Assembly (NCBI GenBank): GCA_021153265.1
Contig: JAGKTU010000063.1
Location: 1-13,158, forward strand
DNA length: 13,158 nucleotides
Source of the DNA: Clostridia bacterium
GTDB taxonomy: Bacteria; Bacillota; Clostridia; Oscillospirales; Oscillospiraceae
Direction of reading: 5' to 3'
Of this stretch, positions 6,871 to 13,158 are shown piece by piece; within the stretch, counting starts at the first letter, position 1; every line of letters starts with the position of its first letter. A program made the translations under genes and the position numbers. The notes under the pieces are model-generated. The model was not told where the DNA came from, searched no databases, and saw nothing but the letters and a program-made list of their open reading frames with translations.

Positions 6871-8044
6871 GAAGTTTTTCACCTTTGTTCTGGTCTTTGC
6901 CATGCTGCTGAGCATGGTTGGATGCAATATGCAGAACATTTCCGACGCCGTCAGCGGCGAAACCACCCCTCCGGCGGACACCGCCATCACCGTCACCGAC
7001 ATGATCGGCCGGGAAGTTACCGTCAACCCCGGCAGCTACAAGCGCGTTGTCTGCATCGGCGCAGGCGCGCTGAGAATGTACTGCTATGTGGGCGATGTAA
7101 ACCTGCTGGCAGGTGTTGAGGACATCGACAACGTAAGCCTGTCCGAGCGGCCCATGATGTTTGACTCCGTCGCCCGTCCCTACATGCTGGCCTGCGGCGA
7201 GACCTTCCAGAACCTGCCCTCCTGCGGCGTGGGCGGCCCCATGGCCCAGTCCGCGGAAGCCGAGAAGATCCTCGCCTGCAACCCCGACATCGTCATCTCC
7301 GAGTTCGAGGATGTGGACAAGGCCAACGCCCTGCAGGAGCAGCTGGGTGTACCGGTCATCACCTTAAGTTCCGGCAAGCGGAGCGTATTCGACGAAAAAT
7401 TCTACGGCTGCATGGATCTGCTGGGCAAGGTCTTCGGCAAGGAAGAAAAGGCCGCCCAACTGGTGAAATTCGTTCAGGATGAAGCCGCCGCCATCTCCGC
7501 ACGAGTCGCGGACATCCCCGAAGAAAATAAGCCCAGCGTCTACATCTGCGGACTTGGCAACTGGGGTACCACCAACCATCTGATGACGGCGGAAAGCTAT
7601 GTCTCCTTCGAAATTGCCGGAGTCAAGAATGTGGTCAGCGGATTGGGTATGCAGGGCGTCGGCCCCATCGAGGAAGAGAAGTTCGTGGAGCTGGGCGCAG
7701 ATATGGATATCATCATCATGGATGCCGCCGCGGTGAAGAATATTAAGCCTTTGTACGCGGAAGACCCCACCATCTTTGACACCTGCAAAGCTTGGCAGGA
7801 TGGCGAAGTGTATCTGGAGATGGCCTACAATGCCTACTACACCAACTACGAGATCGCTCTGATCAACACTTGGTTTATCGCCAAGACCGTCTACCCCGAG
7901 GCATTTGCCGACATCGACCTGACCGCAAAGACCAACGAGGTCACGAAGATGTTCCTCGGCGCTGAACTGGCGGATGAGATTTTCGCCTGCCCCAGCAGCT
8001 TCGGCGGCTATCAGAAGATCGATACCGAGAACTTTTTTGGTTGA
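6860..8044 (+). CDS. Substrate-binding lipoprotein of a FecB/BtuF-type ABC importer
   Basis: Extracytoplasmic binding protein of 394 residues. It starts with a lipoprotein signal: basic MQVKK, a hydrophobic core, and the lipobox-like SMVGC with Cys21 the likely lipidated residue. A short low-complexity linker (SGETTPPAD) precedes the Peripla_BP_2 (COG0614) fold, which opens with ITVTDMIGREVTVNPGSYKRVV, and contains ILACNPDIVISEFEDVDK and the mid-domain LGADMDIIIMDAA. The ATG has GGAGG eight bases upstream and sits 11 bases inside the ATPase gene. This family binds ferric siderophores, haem, cobalamin or other metal chelates; the ligand is not evident. Unusually for the family, the gene is last rather than first of the three transporter genes. 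Confidence 0.92.
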   Translation: MQVKKFFTFVLVFAMLLSMVGCNMQNISDAVSGETTPPADTAITVTDMIGREVTVNPGSYKRVVCIGAGALRMYCYVGDVNLLAGVEDIDNVSLSERPMMFDSVARPYMLACGETFQNLPSCGVGGPMAQSAEAEKILACNPDIVISEFEDVDKANALQEQLGVPVITLSSGKRSVFDEKFYGCMDLLGKVFGKEEKAAQLVKFVQDEAAAISARVADIPEENKPSVYICGLGNWGTTNHLMTAESYVSFEIAGVKNVVSGLGMQGVGPIEEEKFVELGADMDIIIMDAAAVKNIKPLYAEDPTIFDTCKAWQDGEVYLEMAYNAYYTNYEIALINTWFIAKTVYPEAFADIDLTAKTNEVTKMFLGAELADEIFACPSSFGGYQKIDTENFFG

Positions 8045-8059
8045 TTTGAAGAGGTAACT

Positions 8060-8968
8060 ATGGAAAAGAAAGATATCATCGAATTTTTTGACCGTTGCGC
8101 CCCCAATTGGGACGCGGACATGATCAAAAGTGACGCCATCATCGGCAAGATTCTGGACAACGCCGAGGTTGGCGAAGGTATGGACGTTCTGGACGTAGCC
8201 TGCGGCACCGGCGTGATGTTCGACTACTACTTAGACCGGGGCGTCAAGAGCGTCACCGGTATCGACATCTCCCCGGAGATGGCCCGGATCGCCGCCCGGA
8301 AATATGCGGACGAAAATCGGGTAACCGTGATCTGCGCCGACGTGGAAGAGGCCACATTTGAGCAGAAATTCGACCGCATCGTGGTCTACAATGCCTTCCC
8401 CCACTTCCCCAAGCCCAAGCGGCTGATCAAGATTTTGGCTGCTCTTCTGAAAGAGGACGGCCGCCTCACCATCGCCCACGGTATGAGCCGGGAGGCCATC
8501 GACAACCACCACAGCGGCTCCGCCAGCAAGGTCAGCAACGGCCTCATGACCGCGGACAGCCTGAAAAAGCTCTTCGATCCCCATCTGGAGGTGGAGGTGA
8601 TGATCTCCAACCGGCAGATGTATCAGCTCAGCGGCGTCAAGCGGGATGTGCTGGCTCACTCCCACGGCGGTGTCACCCATTCCCATGGCGGTCTGACCCA
8701 TTGCCACACCCACGGCGACGAGGAACACAGCCACACCCCCAGAGAGAACGCCACCCCTGTGGAAGAGTTGCTTGTGATGATGAAATACTTAGTCAGCCAC
8801 AACGATGCCCATGCTCAGGAGGTTGCCGACCTTGCCCGGGAGCTGATGCAGGCAGGCAAAGACGTGGCCTACGACGAGATCATGGACGCGGTTTCCGACT
8901 TCGACATGGTCAACGCAAAGCTTGCCGCCATTTTGAGCAAGCTGACCGTGGAAGAAACCGACTGCTAA
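8060..8968 (+). CDS. Class I SAM-dependent methyltransferase with His-rich segment and C-terminal helical extension
   Basis: 302-residue protein in three parts. Residues about 1-195 are a Rossmann methyltransferase: motif I VLDVACGTGVM (43-53), acidic strand GIDISPEM (67-74), ICADVEEATF (91-100), and YNAFPHFPKPKRLI with LKEDGRLTIAHGMSRE. Residues 200-225 are His-rich (nine His and Cys215) with a heptad HSHGGVT/HSHGGLT repeat, a plausible metal-binding stretch. Residues about 233-296 form predicted amphipathic helices, including MMKYLVSHNDAHAQEVADLA and IMDAVSDFDMVNAKLAAIL. The ATG follows AGAGG at five bases and lies 15 bases after the binding-protein stop, so the gene belongs to the transport operon. 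The methyl acceptor is unknown. Context suggests metal or metallophore chemistry, but a role unrelated to the transporter is possible. Confidence 0.88.
   Translation: MEKKDIIEFFDRCAPNWDADMIKSDAIIGKILDNAEVGEGMDVLDVACGTGVMFDYYLDRGVKSVTGIDISPEMARIAARKYADENRVTVICADVEEATFEQKFDRIVVYNAFPHFPKPKRLIKILAALLKEDGRLTIAHGMSREAIDNHHSGSASKVSNGLMTADSLKKLFDPHLEVEVMISNRQMYQLSGVKRDVLAHSHGGVTHSHGGLTHCHTHGDEEHSHTPRENATPVEELLVMMKYLVSHNDAHAQEVADLARELMQAGKDVAYDEIMDAVSDFDMVNAKLAAILSKLTVEETDC
8657..8719 (+). repeat. Three imperfect 21-base tandem units encoding the His-rich segment
   Basis: Three in-frame units encode HSHGGVT, HSHGGLT and HCHTHGD. Units one and two are nearly identical at the protein level and differ mainly at third codon positions. 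Further His pairs follow (EEHSH). The arrangement suggests growth by duplication of a metal-binding motif, similar in appearance to His-rich loops in nickel or zinc handling proteins. Confidence 0.75.
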
Positions 8969-8978
8969 TGTATAGAAA

Positions 8979-9013
8979 AGCCGCCACCGTTTCCGGTGGC
9001 GGCTCTTTTCTTT
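8979..9013 (+). terminator. Strong intrinsic terminator between convergent operons
   Basis: Perfect 11-base-pair stem AGCCGCCACCG / CGGTGGCGGCT (8979-8989 and 8994-9004) around a TTTC loop, followed by CTTTTCTTTTT. It closes the transport-methyltransferase operon. Read from the other strand the stem is followed by CTTTTC, so it may also stop, less efficiently, transcription arriving from the minus-strand operon that ends at 9014. Confidence 0.92.
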
Positions 9014-10066
9014 TTATCCTAAGCAGCTGCCGCAGGGGGTAAAGCCTGCCTCCACAGCCTCTTCGTAGGTGTCAAATTCCACCTTGTTTTTCTCGCTGGG
9101 CAGGGATGCGCAGCCCGGAGCGTGGAACTTTTTGGAGTTTTTGTTGCCGACGTAGGTGATGTCCGCCTGAGCGGCGTTGGAAGGATCGCCCTTCTGGTTC
9201 TCCCATGTGAAGGACACTTCCTTGCCGTCGCTGACCGCCACCACCGTACCCAGATGATCCGTGCGGAAGATGGTGCATTCCGCGTCATTCAGCCGGGACA
9301 GGGTGATATCGTTGGGGTGGCCGTACTTGTTGCCCTCCCCCACGGAGATAACCGCATAAGTGGGGTCAACCTCATACAGGAAGCGGTAGCCGGTGGAAGT
9401 GTCGGAGCCATGGTGACCCACCTTCAGCACATCCGCTTTCAGATCCGTGCCATTTTCCAGCAGATCGTTCTCTGCTAGCACCTCCATATCGCCGGTGAAC
9501 AGGAAGCTGGTCTCCCCGAATACCACTTTCATCACGATGGAGGTGTCGTTGGTCTCGGCGTAGGATTTCAGCGGTCCCAGCACGGTGATCTGGGCCTGTC
9601 CCAGAGTCATCTCGTCCCCGGGAGCGGGGATGGTCACCCCCAGCCGCTGCTGGTCGGTGTAGTACAGAAAATCGTCAAAGACCTTGGATGCGTAGGTCTT
9701 GGTGGGGGCGAAGACCTGCTTTACAGGATACACCGCCAGAACCGAGGGCAGACCGCCCACATGATCCTCGTGGGCATGGGTGCAGACCACAGCCTTCAGC
9801 TCCTCCACGCCCATGTTCTGCAAATAAGAAATGACCATCTGTCCATCGCCGATGTTGCCGCCGTCGATGAGCATATATTCGCCGCCGCATTCCAGTAAGG
9901 CGCAGTCCGCTTGTCCTACATCCAGAAAATGGACGGTGAGCTTTTCGCCGCCGGTGACTTGGGGCGCGGGGGTTTCTTCGGGGGCGTCCAGCAAAACCTT
10001 CGCCAGGCAGCCGCACAGCACCAAAATGGCGAGAATAAGCAGCAGCGCAATCAGTTTCTTTTTCAT
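9014..10066 (-). CDS. ComEC/Rec2-like metallo-beta-lactamase-fold lipoprotein with C-terminal metal-binding domain
   Basis: 350 residues. A signal with a CGC lipobox (LAILVLCGC, Cys20) predicts an extracytoplasmic lipoprotein. The MBL fold opens LTVHFLDVGQADCALLECG (43-61), has the metal motif THAHEDH (96-102), TGDMEV at about 191 and GHHGSDTS (218-225), all features of the ComEC-type MBL nuclease/hydrolase domain. Residues about 305-348 (YVGNKNSKKFHAPGC to TPCGSC) match the small Ada-like, nuclease-associated Cys/His module, with H315, C319, C345 and C348. The likely role is an extracellular nuclease or phosphodiesterase; the competence membrane domain of ComEC is absent, so this is not ComEC itself. 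The ATG overlaps the SDR stop by four bases (ATGA), showing coupling. Confidence 0.88.
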   Translation of the reverse strand: MKKKLIALLLILAILVLCGCLAKVLLDAPEETPAPQVTGGEKLTVHFLDVGQADCALLECGGEYMLIDGGNIGDGQMVISYLQNMGVEELKAVVCTHAHEDHVGGLPSVLAVYPVKQVFAPTKTYASKVFDDFLYYTDQQRLGVTIPAPGDEMTLGQAQITVLGPLKSYAETNDTSIVMKVVFGETSFLFTGDMEVLAENDLLENGTDLKADVLKVGHHGSDTSTGYRFLYEVDPTYAVISVGEGNKYGHPNDITLSRLNDAECTIFRTDHLGTVVAVSDGKEVSFTWENQKGDPSNAAQADITYVGNKNSKKFHAPGCASLPSEKNKVEFDTYEEAVEAGFTPCGSCLG

Positions 10067-10863
10067 TTTGTGGTCAGCCCCTTGTTATTTTTCGCCTTTT
10101 TCTGCTGATTCAGCCAGATATTCATGACAATACTATGGGGAACGAACTTCACCGCCAGCACCTGCAGCTTGATAGGCAGGCCGTGAATGGAATAGTCCTT
10201 TTTCGTGCGGTACAGGTCTTTCAGACCCGTAGCCACGCAGTCCTTAGCCTCGTACAGCCGGTCGAAGAACTTGACCTCGTTGTCGGAATTGGTCTGGAAG
10301 GCGTGGTCAAAGAATTCCGTCTTCACCCAGCCGGGGTTCATGGCCATCATGCGCACGCCCTTATTTTTCAGCTCCCGGTTCATGGCCCGGCAGTAGCTCA
10401 GGACGAAAGCCTTGGTTGCGCCGTAGGTGGTGATATAGGGCACGGGCTGGAAGGCAGACAGGCTGTCCAGCTGCAAAATGTGGCTGCCTTTTTCCATATA
10501 AGGAAGCACCAGCCGGGTCAAAAGCACCACAGCCTTGCAGTTGAGGTCGATCATCCGGCTCTCATCTTCCAAGGAAACCTTGTGGTAAGCGCCAAATTTG
10601 CCGAAACCTGCGGCATTCACCAGCAGCTTGACGTCGGGCTTTTCTTCTTCCAGCAGCTTTGCCATTGTGTCAAAGCTGCTTTTTTCGCACAAATCCAGAG
10701 AAATGGGCCGAACCGGCACATTTACTTCCTTTTTCAGTGATTCCAGCGCATCGCCCCGGCGGGCGATGGCCCAAATCTCGTCCACTTTGACATACTGAGA
10801 TAATTGCAGCACAAACTCCCGGCCCATGCCGGAGCTTGCACCTGTGACGATGGCGATGTTCAT
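10063..10863 (-). CDS. Short-chain dehydrogenase/reductase (SDR)
   Basis: 266-residue classical SDR, an NAD(P)H-dependent oxidoreductase. The cofactor motif TGASSGMG is at 7-14, NAAG at 83-86, and catalytic residues Asn108, Ser134, Tyr147 and Lys151 (YGATK) are in the expected order, followed by NPGWVKTE. The C-terminus has a hydrophobic segment (LQVLAVKFVPHSIVMNIWL) and a basic tail, which may associate with the membrane. The sequence resembles the DltE/YqjQ-like group of SDRs, but the substrate is unknown. AGGAGG seven bases before the ATG overlaps the cca stop codon, and the two genes are 11 bases apart, so they are likely cotranscribed. Confidence 0.9.
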   Translation of the reverse strand: MNIAIVTGASSGMGREFVLQLSQYVKVDEIWAIARRGDALESLKKEVNVPVRPISLDLCEKSSFDTMAKLLEEEKPDVKLLVNAAGFGKFGAYHKVSLEDESRMIDLNCKAVVLLTRLVLPYMEKGSHILQLDSLSAFQPVPYITTYGATKAFVLSYCRAMNRELKNKGVRMMAMNPGWVKTEFFDHAFQTNSDNEVKFFDRLYEAKDCVATGLKDLYRTKKDYSIHGLPIKLQVLAVKFVPHSIVMNIWLNQQKKAKNNKGLTTK

Positions 10864-10874
10864 GGTTTTACCTC

Positions 10875-12188
10875 CTACACCTGCCGCAAAAATGCAAGCA
10901 AGGCATCTTTTTCGTTGGGCAGCTTCTCGTCCAGAACCTGAGCCAGCAATTCATTGAGGGCTTCGCCGATGGCTTTTCCCTCGTAGCCAAGCTGCATCAA
11001 GTCCCGGCCGTTCACCGCTAAGTCTTTCAAACGCAAGCAGGCGTTTTCTTCCAAAATCAGCCGAATTTCCTCCCGAATCCGGGGGAATTGTTCCATTTCT
11101 TCTGCTTTTCCTGTACCCTTGCTGCCCATGTCCGCCTCTTGCAGCACAAGCAGGCCAAAGACGGTTTCTTCACCCAGCCGACCCAAAACGCGCCGCAGCG
11201 GTTTTCTTTGCGGTTCCAGCCGGGTCATGTGCTTGTCGATGAGGGTGACCACCTGCTCCCGGATCTTGTTAGGAGCTTTCAGCCGCCGCAGGATGTGGTT
11301 CGCCATCTCGGCGCTGACCCCGGCATGGCCGTAAAAATGCCCCCGGCCATTTTCATCGATGGTAAAGGTGGGAATCTTACCCACATCGTGCAACAGCGCC
11401 GCCCACCGCAGGGTCAGATCCGCCGGCACACCGGCGGTAACATTGGCGATATGGGTGTAGAGGTCATAGGCGTGATGGGGCGACCGCTGGTCAAAATCAA
11501 AGGTGGGCGTAAGTTCCGGGATCACAGCCCCCAGAACATGCTTCCACCGCAGCAGATCCTCCGCGCTGACCAAGGGAAGTAGTTTACATAACTCGTCAAA
11601 TACCCGTTCCCGCGCCAAATTTTCCATCAGCGGCGAGAGATTTTCCATAGCCACTCTCGTTTCCTCTTCGGGCGTCAGCGAAAACCGCACAGAAAACCGC
11701 ACGCCCCGGAGTATCCGCAGAGCGTCTTCCGTGAACCGGTCTTCCGGCTTGCCCACCGCCCGGAGGATGCCCTTTTTCAGATCCTCCCGGCCGCCGAAGG
11801 GATCAGCCAGACCCCGGGTAGGCGACCAGGCCATGGCATTGACGGTAAAATCCCGCCGGGCCAAATCGTCCCGGACATCTCCCACAAATTTCACCCAGTC
11901 CGGGTGCCGGGAGTCCCGGTAAGGGCCTTCCGTGCGGAAGGTGGTGATCTCCGCCACGCCGCTGTCCGTGACCACGCCTACGGTTCCGTGCTTTTTTCCG
12001 GCCAGAACCAGAGGGAAATTTTCAAAAACCCCCTCGATCTGTTCCGGCAAAGCGTCGGTGCAGATGTCAAAATCATGGGGTTTCAGCCCGAGGAAATGAT
12101 CCCGCACGCAGCCGCCAACCAAATAGGCGGCAAACCCCCTGTTTTCCAGTTCATTCAGGCAAAATTGGACACTTTCAGGCAGCTTCAT
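10875..12188 (-). CDS. cca: CCA tRNA nucleotidyltransferase (HD-domain type)
   Basis: 437-residue class II nucleotidyltransferase that adds or repairs the 3' CCA of tRNAs. The head domain shows YLVGGCVRD (22-30) and the catalytic DFD (39-41), then ARRDFTVNAMAW (110-121) and EDALRILRGVRFS (154-166), which help choose nucleotide and bind tRNA. An HD domain follows, with LLHDVGK at 265-271. ATG 12188 is chosen because AGGAGG lies nine bases upstream and the protein then begins at the family's usual point; longer in-frame starts would read through the upstream gene's coding region. It overlaps the preceding membrane-protein gene by 14 bases. A poly(A) polymerase is a related alternative, but Firmicutes normally carry this as CCA-adding enzyme. 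Confidence 0.93.
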   Translation of the reverse strand: MKLPESVQFCLNELENRGFAAYLVGGCVRDHFLGLKPHDFDICTDALPEQIEGVFENFPLVLAGKKHGTVGVVTDSGVAEITTFRTEGPYRDSRHPDWVKFVGDVRDDLARRDFTVNAMAWSPTRGLADPFGGREDLKKGILRAVGKPEDRFTEDALRILRGVRFSVRFSLTPEEETRVAMENLSPLMENLARERVFDELCKLLPLVSAEDLLRWKHVLGAVIPELTPTFDFDQRSPHHAYDLYTHIANVTAGVPADLTLRWAALLHDVGKIPTFTIDENGRGHFYGHAGVSAEMANHILRRLKAPNKIREQVVTLIDKHMTRLEPQRKPLRRVLGRLGEETVFGLLVLQEADMGSKGTGKAEEMEQFPRIREEIRLILEENACLRLKDLAVNGRDLMQLGYEGKAIGEALNELLAQVLDEKLPNEKDALLAFLRQV

Positions 12189-13158
12189 CGTCCGCCACCT
12201 CCTGCAAAGCAGGTGTATGGAGTCCCAGAAGACACCACATGCCGCCGGCGAGGTAGAACAGGCTCTGCCCGGAATCGGCTGCCGCCACCAGACAGGCAAA
12301 GGCCGTCAGCAGCTCCGTGATGCGCAGCGCCCGGTAGTTTCCCGCCTCCACATCAAAGGCGGTGCGCTGGTACGCCGTCAGCAGCAGACCCACACAGCCG
12401 AACAGCTGGAACAAGTAATCCATCAGTTGCGGTTCGCCGCTCCAGACCCGGTAATAGTCCACCAGATGCAGTCCAAAGAACAGGCACACGATTCCGTGGA
12501 ACAGGAAAGCAGGCCGCTTTCCCAGATGCAGTGCAAAGGTCGCCGCCAGCAGGCAGGGAATGCTTGCCCAGCCCAGCCAATACCGGATCTTCGCCAGATT
12601 GTCAACTCTGGCCGTTTCGGTCATCAGCATGGTGACGATGCCAGCCGCCAGCGCAACGCCCCAGACCCAGCCGGGAATAAGATCAGCAGGATTTTCCTCC
12701 TGCGTCAACTGCCGGCAGCCCATGATCACCAGCGCCACCGCAGCAATGATGACGACCGCCAGCAGAACACCCGGCCAATTCCAAGGGGTCAGCAGGCCCT
12801 TTTCGTCCACAGCGATGAAGTACATCAGAAACCGCAGACCTGCAGCCACGGCAGCCAGTGCCAAAGTCAGCTTCCGCAGCATATTCAAATTCCAATTGAA
12901 GCGGAGAATTCCCTTCTTTTCTTCCACTTTCGGCAGCAGGCTCTCCTTCTTAGCGTAAACCGTCCGACCCAGCACCGCGCCCAGCAGGAAGAAACCCAGA
13001 TTTGGCAGCAACGGGAAATAGTCCGAAGACGCAAAACTGGGGGGCGTAAAGCCCAGCGGCCACCACAGGGATACATCAAAATACATATTCTGCAGTTTCA
13101 GACCAGCCGCTGCCATAGCCACGCCAAGCACTGCCAGCGCCCATGTGGGCAGCCGTTT
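12175..13158 (-). CDS. Multi-pass membrane protein, 5'-truncated by the window; DUF1624-like start and separate hydrophobic C-terminal part
   Basis: The frame is open to the window edge, so the N-terminus is missing; 327 residues are visible. Residues about 30-75 (PLGFTPPSFASSDYFPLLPN, then LGFFLLGAVLGRTVYAKKES) match the end of the DUF1624/heparan-alpha-glucosaminide N-acetyltransferase-like membrane family. That family normally continues with a last helix containing a GRHSL-type motif, which is not seen. Instead a charged linker (KVEEKKGILRF) leads at about residue 93 to some 200 residues with seven or so TM segments and no motif I recognise. The stop overlaps cca by 14 bases, so it is the upstream member of that operon. 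The function is unknown. It may be an in-frame fusion of two genes or a family variant. Confidence 0.7.
   Translation of the reverse strand, partial: KRLPTWALAVLGVAMAAAGLKLQNMYFDVSLWWPLGFTPPSFASSDYFPLLPNLGFFLLGAVLGRTVYAKKESLLPKVEEKKGILRFNWNLNMLRKLTLALAAVAAGLRFLMYFIAVDEKGLLTPWNWPGVLLAVVIIAAVALVIMGCRQLTQEENPADLIPGWVWGVALAAGIVTMLMTETARVDNLAKIRYWLGWASIPCLLAATFALHLGKRPAFLFHGIVCLFFGLHLVDYYRVWSGEPQLMDYLFQLFGCVGLLLTAYQRTAFDVEAGNYRALRITELLTAFACLVAAADSGQSLFYLAGGMWCLLGLHTPALQEVADDEAA

Noticed and set aside
8231..8734. 167-codon minus-strand ORF opposite the methyltransferase
   Set aside because: Its His/Gly/Val-rich composition mirrors the GC-rich coding strand, there is no ribosome-binding site or family motif, and the plus-strand gene has clear catalytic motifs.
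12189..12299. Longer N-terminus for cca using an upstream in-frame start
   Set aside because: The extra 37 residues are non-homologous, would lie within the upstream gene's coding region, and the strong AGGAGG site points to ATG 12188.

Overview
The window looks like DNA from gut-type Clostridia (Firmicutes), probably Oscillospirales or relatives, but it appears to come from more than one genome. Positions 1 to about 2,100 are AT-rich (sampled lines about 22-47% GC, mostly 35-40%). They carry the classic Firmicutes order ffh - rpsP - khpA on the minus strand. A sensor-kinase gene of intermediate composition (about 40-50% GC) follows. From about 3,700 to the end the DNA is GC-rich (about 60-70% in most sampled lines) and carries its own housekeeping gene (cca). 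Core genes with such different base use in one contig, and a kinase cut off exactly at the AT-rich boundary, suggest an assembly chimera or a recombination junction near 2,094-2,110.

Layout. (a) 13-1972, minus: SRP protein Ffh, ribosomal protein S16 and the KH-domain RNA-binding protein KhpA. (b) 1990-4780, minus: lrgA - lrgB (murein hydrolase export regulators, holin/antiholin-like), then a seven-TM LytS-type histidine kinase. The kinase keeps the phosphoacceptor His and the N-box but loses the rest of its ATPase domain. (c) 4781-5038: a divergent intergenic region with a promoter for each side and several short dyad-symmetric sequences. (d) 5039-8968, plus: a tightly packed operon encoding a FecCD-type permease, an ATPase, a binding lipoprotein, and a SAM-dependent methyltransferase with a His-rich insert and an extra C-terminal helical segment. 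It ends in a strong hairpin terminator (8979-9013). (e) 9014-13158, minus: a membrane protein running off the window end, CCA tRNA nucleotidyltransferase, a short-chain dehydrogenase, and a ComEC-like metallo-beta-lactamase-fold lipoprotein. All four overlap or nearly touch, so they are probably one operon.

The best candidate for an under-described system is region (d). The transporter family imports metal chelates, haem or corrinoids. Here it shares an operon with a methyltransferase carrying nine His in a 26-residue stretch, so a metal- or metallophore-related pathway is a reasonable but unproven reading. No tRNA, rRNA, CRISPR array, insertion sequence or riboswitch was recognised.
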